Below, one piece after another: positions 41,743-52,560 of a stretch of 64,000 bases of DNA. The stretch lies in NCBI GenBank assembly GCA_922989275.2, contig OV277859.1:35135501-35199500 (forward strand), given 5' to 3'. Source of the stretch: Gari tellinella (lineage: Eukaryota; Mollusca; Bivalvia; Cardiida; Psammobiidae). The notes beneath the pieces are model-generated. The model did no database searches and was not told the DNA's origin. It was given only the letters and a program-made list of their open reading frames with translations. The first letter of the stretch is position 1, and every line of letters begins with the position of its first letter. The translations under genes and the position numbers were made by a program.

Positions 41743-42667
41743 CTTAACCCATTACCCCATAAATACTTTTATCACATAAACGTGCAAATTATAGAGGGCC
41801 GTAAAAATCGTATGGCCCACTGGGCATATATTTTATACTAATTTTCGAATCACCAAAATACTGTACTACTACGCCGACTGTAAATCAGTAAAGAGAATCT
41901 AGACAAACAAGATCACCACTAGGTATTGAAACATTCCCAAGTGTCCTAGAAACATTATTCCGAGCAGTCCCGCAAATTCAGGCTGCAAATCAGGCTGCAT
42001 AGAGCTCTATTATTAACAGTGATTCAGACTGTTTTTCAAATTCAGACGTTACAATGATAATGACGTCATGTTGCTCTAACGACGTTATTTTAAAAACGAA
42101 ACTAGATTCAAAATGTCAACTGATCATATTTAGTCAATTACAGCAATTTTTAAATTAAATATTAATTTAAAATTGGATATGGTATCAGAGAAGTCTTTTC
42201 ACAGCACATTGATGTTGATTTTCTTTATTTTAGTTTGATAGGCGTTTTTCATTACGGATGAATACAACCGAATAACGCCTATGACGAATCGTTTCCTAAG
42301 AGCCGAGGGCAAAAGTGAAAGTAAGACCGTTGGGATTTTCGTGTCATTTTGGTGTTTATGTGATAAATAGGATATCAAATTCGTGTATGTTCAGTCGTGA
42401 ATTTATTGAACTCGTTGGATAAAATGATATGTTGCTCGCCAAGGCTCGCAACATATGATTTTATCCAACTCGTTCAATAAATTCACGACTGAACACACAC
42501 TCATTCAATATCCTCTATATATTTATTCCTCCACATAAGAAAATAGTTCCAATTTATACAGACATGAATATGTTCCATAATAAAAATAAAATTATAATCC
42601 TGGAACATTTAAGCTTAAAGCAGACTGAAAGTAAAGCAGAATGTGCCACAATGGGGCAATGGGTTAA
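41743..42667. mobile_element. A-family element split by a K repeat
   Basis: TTAACCCATTACCCCATAAA left end at 41743; right part ATTTATTCCTCCACATAAGA from about 42520 to CAATGGGGCAATGGGTTAA. Half of the core palindrome is deleted. Confidence 0.65.
41775..42523. mobile_element. K repeat, complete
   Basis: ATCACATAAACGTGCAAATT to TCAATATCCTCTATATA. It contains a long palindrome at about 42400-42495: GAATTTATTGAACTCGTTGG and its complement, with tip GTTGCTCGCCAAGGCTCGCAAC. A related copy is split at 19833/23200. Confidence 0.55.
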
Positions 42668-43115
42668 TCAAGATCAGATACCAAATAACTTATTTGACTA
42701 TTTTGACATAGGCAAGATCATAGCAGGATATGGGTTTGATTAAGTTGTTCAGTAATTACAATATGCTTAAAAAAGAAAGATATAACAAAATGTATAGAAC
42801 AAAATTTAATGTAAAACATGTGGACCGTTTTAATGGAATCTCATCACTTATCACAGACACAACATAATACTTATACAGTACAGCCGGAAGACATTTCTCT
42901 TTCCATTTGAAACAAAATGTGATGCAACTAATGTACAATCAAATCTATATTAAGCAACCACTTAAAAGGTAATATTATGCAGCCTGAAATACAAGTGGCA
43001 GCTTCATGCAGGGTAAAAGTACGACACAAAGCTCAAGCTCCTATTTTATAAGCTTTCTGTCATACTTTTGTCCTGCAATAAGCGGTTATCTGTCTTTTAA
43101 AGATCACTAGTCTTC
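42668..43115. other. No gene; decayed hairpin
   Basis: A degraded C-like hairpin lies at about 42955-43105 (CTTCATGCAGGGTAAAAGTA ... TTTTGTCCTGCAATAAGCGG). Confidence 0.35.
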
Positions 43116-43366
43116 TTAACCCTTTGAACCCTAGTCCCGCATATAGGCGTCTTTTTCAAACAGTGTACACGTGAATAGTACACTTGTCCTATGCAAACAG
43201 TGAAGACCCAGATCAGAGGGCTCCGAATGGAGCCCTCTGATCATGGTCTTCACTGTTTGTGATAATGCCAAACATTGACAAAAACAACCCTTAAAAGTCA
43301 GAAATGGACTAGACTAAAATGGAAACTGGAATTATTTATTTAAAGTTTCAGGGAGCAAAGAGTTAA
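43116..43366. mobile_element. B-family element, complete
   Basis: TTAACCCTTTGAACCCTAGT to AGGGAGCAAAGAGTTAA. Core tip GGGCTCCGAATGGAGCCC. Confidence 0.85.
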
Positions 43367-43488
43367 GACAGAATTGACTGTAGCAAAAAAGGTTCTTGAG
43401 AACCTATGATCTTTCAGAATTTGAATGGCAAACAACTTAAAAGTCTCACCAGACACCAAGTTACATGTACTCAGTATCTGATCTGACT

Positions 43489-43739
43489 TTAAACTCTTTC
43501 AACAGTAAGTAGCTATTGTGGGTTATTAGGTTCCCTTGTGGATCCTTTGGGTTACCAAAACATACACCAGTCTACTTTGAATTCTGAGTAGTTTAATAAA
43601 TACTGCTCTTAATTAGCAAACCGTGTAGACCCAGATCAGAGGGCTCTGATAGGAGCCCTCTGATCTGGGTCTACACTGTTTGCAAATGTTATGAGTATAA
43701 ATATATTTCAAACAGGTCCATGATGTTGAAAGAGATAAA
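43489..43739. mobile_element. B2-family element, complete
   Basis: TTAAACTCTTTCAACAGTAA to GATGTTGAAAGAGATAAA. Core tip AGGGCTCTGATAGGAGCCC. Confidence 0.75.
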
Positions 43740-43884
43740 CCGTTTACAATTAGGGCAATTGACAGTATTGTTATTGCACAAAGGACATTAATTGTAATAT
43801 ATAATATCTTCCCACTGTACTATAAGCTAACAAAATAAGAATTTAAGTATAACTATGGTGGAAGAAAGGACTACATGTATATAC

Positions 43885-44071
43885 ATCATTTGTAAACAGT
43901 GTATACCCATATCAGAGGGCTGCAGGAGCAACCCTCTGATCAGGTTCTGCCCTGTGTTTGTCATAATTATAAATATATTTTTTGGAAAAACCCCTTCAAG
44001 GGTCAATGTAAACTACATTGTATTTGGGAAAGGGAAGAAGTCATTTGGAAAGTCATAATAGTAAGGGTTAA
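43885..44071. mobile_element. B2-type core, left end missing
   Basis: GTAAACAGTGTATACCCATA with tip AGGGCTGCAGGAGCAACCCT. It runs into the A element at its TTAA. Confidence 0.5.
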
Positions 44072-44312
44072 CCCATTACCCCATAGCCTGTTTCTTGTTT
44101 TGAAAATAGGTTACTACTTAAAGCAGGTTGAAAGTAAAGCAGAATGTGCCATATGGCGCATTCTGCTTTACTTTCAGCCTGCTTTAAGCTATTAACTGCT
44201 AGAATAAGGAAAGTATTAAATATGACACATATTCATTTTGGTATATATTGGACCTATTTTCTTCAGCGGATGAATAAGTGCTAAAAGTCGCTTCGATAAG
44301 GGAAAGGGTTAA
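44068..44312. mobile_element. A-family element, complete
   Basis: TTAACCCATTACCCCATAGC to GATAAGGGAAAGGGTTAA. Tip GTGCCATATGGCGC. Confidence 0.85.
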
Positions 44313-44591
44313 GACATTGCAAAAGGTGAATTCCCAAATAGTCCATCGCATTTGAAAAGCAACTGTGTAACCAAGAATCTACATTGTTTGGCATCCATCT
44401 GTCAACAGTATTTTGCGAACTTTTTCTACAAACAGTGCAATCTCAGATTACAAAATGCTTTTCCACTTTCCAATATGACAAATCATCCCGGTCTACACGC
44501 TCTGTGTGTAATGTTGGAAGACCCCCTATATTCCAGAAGATATTAGCTTAAAGCAGGCTGAAAGGTACGTTTTGTTTTACTTTCAACCTGC

Positions 44592-44846
44592 TTTAACACA
44601 TTCAACCCTAGCGACGAGTATACTCATCATTTACAAACATTGTACCTGTGAGTATTACACTTATTGTCCCATGCAAACAGTGTAGACCCTGATCAGAGGG
44701 CTCCTTAAGGAGCCCTCTGATCAGGGTCAACACTGTTTGTTATTTTGAAATATATTGTTGAAATCAACCCAAAATAGTCAAAAATGGATTAGACTTATTT
44801 TGAAATTAGAATTGTCCATTAAAAGTTTCAGGGGTAAATGAGTTAA
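44592..44846. mobile_element. B-family element inserted in the stem of an A element
   Basis: TTAACACATTCAACCCTAGC to GGGGTAAATGAGTTAA. Flanking sequence is A-family on both sides: CAACCTGCTTTAA at 44592 and AAGGTCATGTGTCAAAACTA after 44846, with TTAA at both junctions. Confidence 0.75.
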
Positions 44847-45052
44847 AAAGGTCATGTGTCAAAACTAGATACAAGCTATGGAGTAAAGAGAAATAAATAC
44901 TTGAAAAATTACCCCTTGATAGAATAAAAATGTCTATACCAACTTGTTCGTAAGGTGCAGCATACAAATAAATGTATAAAAATAAATAAAGTTATAAAAG
45001 ATATCAAAAGCACATGATTTCCTACAAAACTAACCCTTTCAACACTGAAATT

Positions 45053-45242
45053 AGGGCTGCTATAAGTCGATCATGAAAAATCCTAAGATTTCCAAATTTT
45101 CTATTTTTTAAGCGCGGTTACTTAAAGCAGGTTGAAAGTAAAGCAGAATGCACCATAATGTGCATTCTGCTTTACTTTCAGCCTGCTTTAAGCTACCATC
45201 TGCTAGGATAAGAATCCGAATATTTCCGAGAAATGGCAGCCC
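45053..45242. mobile_element. MITE with AGGGCTGC ends and an A-type core
   Basis: AGGGCTGCTATAAGTCG left and GAGAAATGGCAGCCCT right termini, unlike family A, but the core is CAGGTTGAAAGTAAAGCAGA/GCTTTACTTTCAGCCTGC, the A core. Confidence 0.65.
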
Positions 45243-45348
45243 TGTGAAATGTATACAGTATCAATCCAGATCAGGTCCAATATTGATCAGAATCCAAATT
45301 GTTTGCTACTCAGATTCTGTTTCTGTAAATATAAGACTGAGTAGTGTT

Positions 45349-45599
45349 TTAACCCTTTACTTCATTGATCCGCCTTTCTACGCATTTAATTTATTCCTAC
45401 ACTGGAGAAAATAGTCCAATGTAAACAGTAATGAATGTGCACCACGAGAAAAAAAATTCCCTTCCTAGCAAATGGTAGCTTAAAGCAGGCTGAAAGTAAA
45501 GTAGAATGTGCCTAAAGGTGCATTCTGCTTTACTTTCAACCTGCTTTTAGCAGTCACCTACCTTCAAAAGTAGAAACAGGCTATGGAGTAAAGGGTTAA
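45349..45599. mobile_element. A-family element, reverse orientation
   Basis: TTAACCCTTTACTTCATTGA to CTATGGAGTAAAGGGTTAA. Tip GTGCCTAAAGGTGC. Confidence 0.82.
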
Positions 45600-46211
45600 C
45601 CCTGTCAACACTGCCTTACAGTATTGTGTTTACAGTAACTGTCATCTGATAGAATACTGTCTATAAAAATTCTGAATTTGATTTTAATTTAAAAGTGTAT
45701 CCACTAGTTTAATTAGAGATAAGGCTGTGGCTGTAAGATACATATGATGCCCCATAGTTGCATGTACCATATATGCAAACAATTATCAACTTCTGTTCAC
45801 CTGCTTATAATTCTGTGAATTTATAATTAAAGTATATCGAAATCCTCACAATATAGGCATCAGTAATATATGTTAAAAATGCATTGAAATTATAGGGTTT
45901 GTAGCCTGCAAACTGTAAGAGGAGTTAGATGAGAAAAGTATGTAAGGAATAAATTATGTGGGGGCCAAACAGGGTTGAATGGATGGACTGACAAATAGAG
46001 TAAAACAATGTGCCCAAAACTAAATAATGGGGCATAAAGATGAATGATAAATGAATTTGATTGGAAAAAGTGAGATCTGTAGATAAAGCTCAAACCGCAA
46101 GAATATATATTCATGACTACAAGAAGATGTCATGAGTCATGGCACAGGAAAAAATGGCTCCAAGAGTTGCTGCACTACCAAGACCAGTCATTCCATCAAA
46201 TTCTACACTGT
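45600..46211. other. No gene seen
   Basis: AT-rich. No hairpin element of the listed families is recognised between the A copy and the B fragment. Confidence 0.4.
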
Positions 46212-46395
46212 TTAACCCTTTCCTCCCTGAAACCTCAAATGAACAGTTCTAGTTTTCATTTAAGTCTAGTCCATTTTTGACTTTTTAAGGTTCATTTTTT
46301 ACAGTATCTGTCAAAAGGACACACAGTGTTGGCACTGATCTGAGGGCTCCTTAAGGATCTCTCTGATCAGGGTCTACACTGTTTCCATATGACAA
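46212..46395. mobile_element. B-family element, one end missing
   Basis: TTAACCCTTTCCTCCCTGAA left, core CTGAGGGCTCCTTAAGGATC. Ends near GTTTCCATATGAC. Confidence 0.6.
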
Positions 46396-46466
46396 AAGTA
46401 CTGCTTGTGTAAGTACATGGACAGATTGGATAGTAAGGCAAGATGAAAGAATAGGAGAAAGCTCCT

Positions 46467-46962
46467 TTAACCCTTTCCCACATAGCATATCTCTAGTATC
46501 GAATATAGGTGTCCACTTAAAGCAGGTTGAAAGTAAAGCAGAATGCGCTTTAAGCGCATTCTGCTTTACTTTCAGCCTGCTTTAACTCTTTCCTCCCTGA
46601 AACTTTAAATAGACAATTCCAGTTTCCTTTTTTGTCTAGTCCATTTCTGGCTTTTAAGAGTTGTTTTGTCAATTTTGGCATTACTGACAAACAGTGAAGA
46701 CCCTGATCAGAGGGCTCCTTTCGGAACCCTCTGATCTGGGCCTTCACTGTTTGCACAGGACAAGTGTATTATTCACATGTACACTGTTTGAAATGGCGCC
46801 TATATGCGGGACTAGGGTTCAAAGGGTCAAGCTATCATCTGCTAGAATATAGAAAATATTTTGTATTATACATATTTATGAATATATGAATTGCAACTAT
46901 TTTCTTCAGGGCAAGAATAAACTGAATGCGCTAAAAGGCGCTTCTATGGGGGAAAGGGTTAA
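46467..46962. mobile_element. A-family element (outer) hosting a B element
   Basis: TTAACCCTTTCCCACATAGC to TATGGGGGAAAGGGTTAA. Stem tip GCGCTTTAAGCGC. Its arm ...CAGCCTGCTTTAA stops at 46585 and GCTATCATCTGCTAGAATAT resumes at 46831. Confidence 0.8.
46582..46830. mobile_element. B-family element nested in the A stem
   Basis: TTAACTCTTTCCTCCCTGAA to TAGGGTTCAAAGGGTCAA (the second TTAA has become TCAA). Core tip AGGGCTCCTTTCGGAACCCT. Confidence 0.8.
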
Positions 46963-47126
46963 AAGCATGATGAAATTAAAGCAGCTTTCTGCTTTACTTT
47001 TATCATGCTTTCAAGCAGTAAACACATATTTGTATACATGACTGTATAATGCTTTATCAGATTGATAAAATTATTTGTACCAGAATCTATGGTGGAAAAG
47101 GTTAACAACTGTCAATACTACAGTGT

Positions 47127-47377
47127 ATACCCATTACCCAATAAATATGCCTTTTTATGCCATGAATTTATTTCTCCCCTGAAGAAAATAGTTTCACTTT
47201 ATACAGTCATGAATACGGACCATAAGAAATATTTTCTATATTTTAGCAGAAGGTAGTTTAAAGCAGGCTGAGAGTAAAGCAGAATGTGCCTTAAGGCACT
47301 TTTTATTTTATTTTCAACCTGCTTTAAGTGGTCACCTGTCTTCAAAACTTGAAACAGGTTATGGGGCAATGGGTTAA
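47127..47377. mobile_element. A-family element sharing its TTAA with the next B element
   Basis: ACCCATTACCCAATAAATAT to TATGGGGCAATGGGTTAA. Tip GTGCCTTAAGGCAC with the outer arm decayed. Confidence 0.78.
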
Positions 47378-47624
47378 CCCTTTGAACCCTAGTCCCGCAT
47401 ATTGGCGTCCTTTTCAAACAGTGTATATGTGAACAGTACACTTGTCCTGAGCAAACAGTGAAGTCCCAGATCAGAGGGCTCCGAAAGGAGCCCTCTGATC
47501 AGGGTCTTCACTGTTTGTCATAATGCCAAACATTGACAAAAACAACCCGAAAAAGTCTGAAATGGACAAGACTAAAATGGAAACTGGAATTGTCCATTGA
47601 AAGTTTTAGGGAGGAAAGAGTTAA
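47374..47624. mobile_element. B-family element, complete
   Basis: TTAACCCTTTGAACCCTAGT to GGGAGGAAAGAGTTAA. Tip GGGCTCCGAAAGGAGCCC. Abuts the A element through one TTAA. Confidence 0.85.
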
Positions 47625-47639
47625 TAGTAGCACTCAGAA

Positions 47640-48085
47640 TGCAGTAAAACCTCTCTATTATGACCACTAAAAAGATGGCTAACTGATTTATAAAAGACAG
47701 GTGACAAATAAAAGCAAGGAAAAAGTAAAACAAAAAGCTTTCTATTTCACTTTCTTCTTTCCTGAACCCTTTGAACCCTAGTCCTGCATATAGGCATCTT
47801 TTCAAACAGTGTACATGTGAATAGTAATCTTGTCCTGTGCAAACAGTGAAGGCCCAGATCAGAGGGCTCCTTTTGGAGCCCTCTGATCAGGGTCTTCACT
47901 GTTTGTCAGTAATGCCAAAATTGACAAAAACAACTCTTAAAAGCCAGAAATGGACTAGACAAAAATCGAAACTGGAATTGTCCATTTAAAGTTTCAGGGA
48001 GGAAAGAGTTAAGTAGTCACCTGTCTTAAACACCTAATAATAACAATTTAATGGTCATGGAGGTTATGCTGTACTACAAATAGTA
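47640..48085. mobile_element. C-family MITE split by a B element
   Basis: GCAGTAAAACCTCTCTATTA to ATGGTCATGGAGGTTATGCT. The right arm GTAGTCACCTGTCTTAAACA resumes at 48013. Confidence 0.7.
47763..48012. mobile_element. B-family element nested in a C stem
   Basis: TGAACCCTTTGAACCCTAGT (first TTAA now TGAA) to GGGAGGAAAGAGTTAA. Tip GGGCTCCTTTTGGAGCCC. Confidence 0.8.
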
Positions 48086-48197
48086 TTTCCATCACTGGTC
48101 TTGGTTTACAATGCACAAATGTCAGAAACTCCTTTCTCATGCGTAGTGGCCGACATGTCACGATTTCTTGGTTACAAGTATATGTTTATATAATGTT

Positions 48198-48674
48198 TTA
48201 ACACATTACCCCACAGACATGCCTATTTACACCTTTAATTTATTCCTCCTTTGACGAAAACAATTCCATATTATACAGTCATGAATACATGTATGCACAA
48301 TAAGACATATTTTTCTATCCTGACAAATGGTAGCTTAAAGCAGACTGAAAGTAAAGCAGAATGCACCTTACTGCTTTACTGTCAAACTGCTTTAACTTTT
48401 TCAACTCTTGAGGGGCCCTTGTGGATTTTTTTAATTACCAAACTGTGAACCAATCTTCTTGGAATTCTGGGTAGTTTAATTTAATACTACTTTAAATTTG
48501 CAAACAGTGTAGACCCAGATCAGAGGGCTCCTATAGGAGCCCTCTGATCTGGGTCTACACTCTTTGCAAATGTAATGAGTATATTTTAAACAGGGACATG
48601 GTGCTGAAAGATGTAAGCGAGTGACCACCTACACATCTTAATTACTAGAAACAAGCAATGGGGTAATGAGTTAA
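48198..48674. mobile_element. A-family element (outer) hosting a B2 element
   Basis: TTAACACATTACCCCACAGA to AATGGGGTAATGAGTTAA. Stem CAGAATGCACCTTACTGCTT is shortened; the arm stops at CAAACTGCTTTAA and resumes GCGAGTGACCACCTAC. Confidence 0.7.
48392..48616. mobile_element. B2-family element nested in the A stem
   Basis: TTAACTTTTTCAACTCTTGA to GTGCTGAAAGATGTAA. Core tip AGGGCTCCTATAGGAGCCCT perfect. Confidence 0.75.
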
Positions 48675-49072
48675 GTAAGCATGCAAGATGTCTAATAAAA
48701 TATATCACAGACAATTGTCATCTACAGTAAAACATGTGTTCAGTAGTTAGCCAATGAAGTCATTGATAGTCATATAGACTCTAAAGACAGGTACTCAGAA
48801 ATGATGGAGAAATGAACTGCATCCTAATATGTGTCCTGTATAAAGCTGTTAAATGTTTCTGAAGGACTGTCAATTCATATTTGTTCAGGTGGCTGCTGAA
48901 CTCAAGTTTTATTGTTTAGTGATTTCTACAAAACTATCATAATTCCATGTCTGCAAATAGTAAAACAGGTGTCAAGAGGTCACATCAAAATAAGTTAAAA
49001 TAACCATATTACAAAAACATAAAAGTTCATTTTTTTATTTTGCAAATAAGTTCATTTAGCAGATATTGATGA

Positions 49073-49448
49073 TTTGTTTCTGAGTTCTTTATACACTGCT
49101 AATAGTAAATGAATATATTTACCAGACAGTTTTGTGGTCTACTCTAACCACATGATCACTTCAACTGCGCAGAGATGGGAACTACTTTCCAGTGTTACCG
49201 CCTTTTGTGACGGTAAACAAAGGTTCGTAGATCTGGCTGAGCCGAAACGCCCCCTGGTCTTGGTTCATCCTGTGAGGGTTGCAGCCAGATCTACCATGCT
49301 TTGTTTACCATCACAAAAGGCGGTAACACTGGAAAGTAGTTCCCATCTCTGCGCAGTTGAAGTGATCACGCGGTTAGAGTAGACCACGAAACTGTCTGGT
49401 AAATATTCTTATTTACTATTAGCAGTGTATAAAGAACTCAGAAACAAA
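49073..49448. repeat. 376-bp near-perfect inverted repeat
   Basis: Arms of about 167 bp (49073-49239 and 49281-49448) with a 41-base loop. Matching landmarks: TTTGTTTCTGAGTTCTTTAT / ATAAAGAACTCAGAAACAAA; GGTAACACTGGAAAGTAGTT opposite its complement; AGATCTGGCTG/CAGCCAGATCT next to the loop. No shared termini with the other families. Confidence 0.85.
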
Positions 49449-49454
49449 TAAAGG

Positions 49455-49548
49455 TTCAAGCTTAATGCAGGACAAAAGCAATACAGAAAGCTCCATTAAG
49501 AGCTTTCTGCATTACTTTTATCTTGCATAAAGCCACAACCTGTTCTAA
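49455..49548. repeat. C-like core hairpin without termini
   Basis: AGCTTAATGCAGGACAAAAG and CTTTTATCTTGCATAAAGC arms. Tip AAAGCTCCATTAAGAGCTTT. Confidence 0.5.
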
Positions 49549-49605
49549 GAACTCTCTTTCTTGACTACATAACTATACGAACTACAAGTTTTACTCCAAA
49601 ATACA

Positions 49606-49790
49606 CATAATCTGTCCCATAAGGACAAATGGGACAAAAACATACACTGATCTTATGGATTTGCACTATGGAACAGCACATAAAAAGTAGACAATACACA
49701 GAATATGTCCCATAAGGACAAGTGGGAAGAAAACATACAGCATTCTTGTGGATTTGCCTATGGGACAGCACAAAAGTACTTATGGCACAA
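49606..49790. repeat. Two diverged tandem units of about 95 bp
   Basis: TGTCCCATAAGGACAAATGG at 49613 and TGTCCCATAAGGACAAGTGG at 49707, each followed by a GGATTTGC and GGAACAGCAC-type segment. Confidence 0.5.
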
Positions 49791-49901
49791 AAACTTACAA
49801 CAGAATAATTAAGGCCCAATACTGCTAGCCTAGAATTTTAACCCTGACATCTTTTTTAATCTTATATCTTCATCTTTTACCCTTTTATTTTCTACTTATA
49901 G

Positions 49902-49976
49902 GCACTTGGCAAGCAACTGCTCAAAATTACCCGCAAGGGTGTGAAGAGGAAATTACGAGATAGAGAGTCACAGTGA
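49902..49976 (+). CDS. Possible orphan terminal exon (basic C-terminus)
   Basis: A pyrimidine-rich run CCCTTTTATTTTCTACTTATAG is followed by 24 codons, ALGKQLLKITRKGVKRKLRD then RESQ and TGA. The composition is protein-like and the acceptor is convincing, but I found no partner exon upstream on the plus strand. It may be a stray gene fragment or chance. Confidence 0.22.
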   Translation, partial: ALGKQLLKITRKGVKRKLRDRESQ

Positions 49977-50661
49977 TACATTGACAAGATAGCTGTTTAA
50001 CCTTCTATTCCATAGATATGGCTCTTTAAGCTTAAGTTCTGAGAGGGGAATTTTATTGGAGCTACAAAGTTATGACCAAAGTTAAATTCAACCTATAGGT
50101 GACCTATAAATGACCTTGACCTATACCAAATTTGATTTAAGTTCTAATAAAGTCAAGAGATTGTCAAGCTGAGTACACATGCCAAATATGAATTCTCTAT
50201 CACATGCATTTGTAAAGTCATTACCAAAACTTCAGTTGTGGGAAGATAAACAAAGAGTTTGGACAAAACTAAGTCGGGCGAGGGCATAAAACCTAAAAAT
50301 AACTTATCCCTCCTTGACTTTGACAACATTAGCAAAGCTAAGAGTATCTGCAATCACACTGACCACAACCTGTTTAGTTGATAATGAATATAAAAGATAA
50401 AATTATAGCATTAATAAATTATAATGCACCATCAATGAAAACCGGTTATCACCACAAATCACCGGATCATTCTTATGTAAGCTACTAAACTTAAACATTT
50501 GAATGCTGATTAAATACTGACACAAAAATTATAAACAAAAAACATTACAACAGAAACAATGATATCTATGTACTATTGATAATAGAGTAACATACACTTT
50601 GGCAAAATACAAACTGTTATACTGTACAAAGGGTATTTTCTGCAAAGTCATTGTTTTGTAA
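49977..50661. other. No gene; weak repeat
   Basis: Contains TGACCTATAAATGACCTTGACC near 50100, reminiscent of the G/array elements. Otherwise unrecognised. Confidence 0.35.
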
Positions 50662-50926
50662 TTAACCCTTTCCCTCATAGAAGAGCCTTTTAGCGAATAT
50701 GATTTATTCCTCCGCAAAAGAAAATAGTTCCCAATTCCAATCAGTCATAAATATATATTATAGGGAATATTTTCTATATTCTAGCACAAGTCATGATAGC
50801 TTAAAGCAGGCTGAAAGTAAAGCAGAATGCGCCTTAAGGCGCATTCTGCTTTATTTTCAACCTGCTTTAAGAAGTCACCTACCGGTATCTTCAATACTAG
50901 AAATAGACTATCAGGTAAAAGGGTTA
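50662..50926. mobile_element. A-family element, complete
   Basis: TTAACCCTTTCCCTCATAGA to CTATCAGGTAAAAGGGTTAA. Tip GCGCCTTAAGGCGC. Confidence 0.82.
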
Positions 50927-51118
50927 AGCTTTGCAATCTTATAATACAAGTTCTATGAATGTACATGAATGTTCTTGAGCAATAGACATTGTATGCATGG
51001 GTAATTGCTCATCTCCATCCAGGAGTTAAAATTTTTACCTGTGAAGGGCCGAGCCAGTACTACGACTGCCTATGCGCAATATGTTAGAAGTGCTTAATAA
51101 CGTAGGCTCAATGTTCAG

Positions 51119-51310
51119 GGGCCTGTTTCATAAAACTACAACATAAGTCTGAATAATTATTTATTTCTCCATCTAATCCTGGTTTGTGGCATCTCTTTAG
51201 AATCGTCTTGCAAGACAGGATTATAGATAGAGAAATGAGAACTTAAATGTATTTTTAAGTTTTGACTAACAACTGTTTTTGTCGTACGAAGTTTTATGAA
51301 ATGGGCCCCA
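51119..51310. mobile_element. F-family element, shortened
   Basis: GGGGCCTGTTTCATAAAACT to GTTTTATGAAATGGGCCCC. The central stem is partly deleted relative to 9203-9446. Confidence 0.75.
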
Positions 51311-51750
51311 GGGGAGTAAATGTAGTCTACTGACTGGTCATTTGTGGCTGAAAGTGCCCTATTACATAGTACTTTAAAAAAAAACATATTTTTCTTTGTT
51401 TCGAACAAATAAATGCTTAAAACAAAAGTACTGTAATTATACATGTAACACGCACCAGCCAGGCCTACAGTAATCCCTGGTGTTACCCATCCAGCAACAG
51501 ACTGCACAGTACACTGCTTAAAACTTGTTTATCCATACAAACACTCCAACAATTTGATTATAAAAGCCAGCTTCCACAGTCAAATTGTACAAGGGTTTAT
51601 AAACTTTTATCACAATATGTTCAATTTCTACTATATTCAAGGTAATCTCAAAAAGAACAAAATTAAATAAACCACACAGTAAAAACCCTCTTTACAGTAT
51701 TTGCATTTCTTTTATGGCAATATTCTATTCTCAATAAAAAGAAAATAACA
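51311..51750. other. No gene seen
   Basis: AT-rich sequence downstream of the HELZ2-like gene. The 116-residue minus frame overlapping it has no recognisable domain and begins inside the F element. Confidence 0.4.
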
Positions 51751-51960
51751 TACAGTCAAACCCCTCTATTACGACCAATAACTTGTTTTTATTAATTTGG
51801 TGTTTACGACAGGTGACAGCTTAAATCAAGGTGACAGTAAAACAAAAAGCTCCTATAGGAGCTTTCTGTTTTACTGTTACCTTGCTTTAAGTTGTCACCT
51901 GTCATTTATGCAGTCAATTAGCCTTCGATTTAGTGGTCGTAATAGAGGGGTGCTACTGTA
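51751..51960. mobile_element. C-family MITE, complete
   Basis: TACAGTCAAACCCCTCTATT to AATAGAGGGGTGCTACTGTA. Core AAAAGCTCCTATAGGAGCTT. Confidence 0.85.
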
Positions 51961-52107
51961 TATGTATAAAGCATCTTAAACAATAGCTGAGGCCATGTCT
52001 AGGAAAACTACATTTAGAGTGTATTATCCTAACTGGATCTTCACTGTTTGCTAATATCTGGCAAACTCTTGACAGAAATGATTTATCAAAGCTTTCTCCA
52101 TTACAGC

Positions 52108-52215
52108 TCATTTACAGTGGTTGCTAAAAAGCTGGCTGAAAGTAAAGCAGAAAGCTCCTAAAGGAGCTTTCTGCTTCACTTTCAGCCTGTGCTTTAAGCA
52201 GTCACTTTTACGAAT
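52108..52215. repeat. A/C hybrid core hairpin just 3' of the helicase stop
   Basis: GGCTGAAAGTAAAGCAGAAA and GCTTCACTTTCAGCCTG arms (A-type) with the C-type tip GCTCCTAAAGGAGC. It starts about 55 bp downstream of the stop at 52271, so it is probably in the 3' UTR. Confidence 0.6.
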
Positions 52216-52270
52216 ACAGAAAACGTTTTCTATGGCCCTTTATCAAGGCACTGAAGAACCATGGGGGAAA

Positions 52271-52560
52271 CTAATGCTTTCTGTTGTTATTTCTCTGGGT
52301 ACGGTGCTTTATGTTGTATCGTTGCCCAATATTTCTGGTCGGCTGTACGTCAACTGGCCCAGTGTATGATGTTGCAGCACCAGGGACGAACATTTCATCA
52401 CCATAGCGACGGTAGTTCTGTCGCTTGGCATCCTCCATTTTCTCCTGTCTACTACGCTCCCTCGGTGGAAACTGATCAGTGGTCTTGATACAACCATTAT
52501 CACTGTAGCGCTTGACAAGCTTCTTCCAGACCTCATCACAGTTCAGCAGTTTCTGGTTAC
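52271..52560 (-). CDS. HELZ2-like: HELZ2-like terminal exon
   Basis: Acceptor AAATTACAG. It encodes NQKLLNCDEVWKKLVKRYSD, then a basic, Gln/Arg/Tyr-rich tail (RQNYRRYGDEMFVPGAA...), ending RNNNRKH and TAG at 52271. The NxxLLxxDxxWxxLL context right after motif VI is standard for UPF1-like helicases; the tail looks unstructured and could bind nucleic acid. Confidence 0.85.

Noticed and set aside
51157..51507. 116-residue minus-strand frame as a gene
   Set aside because: Starts in unique AT-rich sequence and ends inside an F-family repeat; no recognisable domain or splice context.
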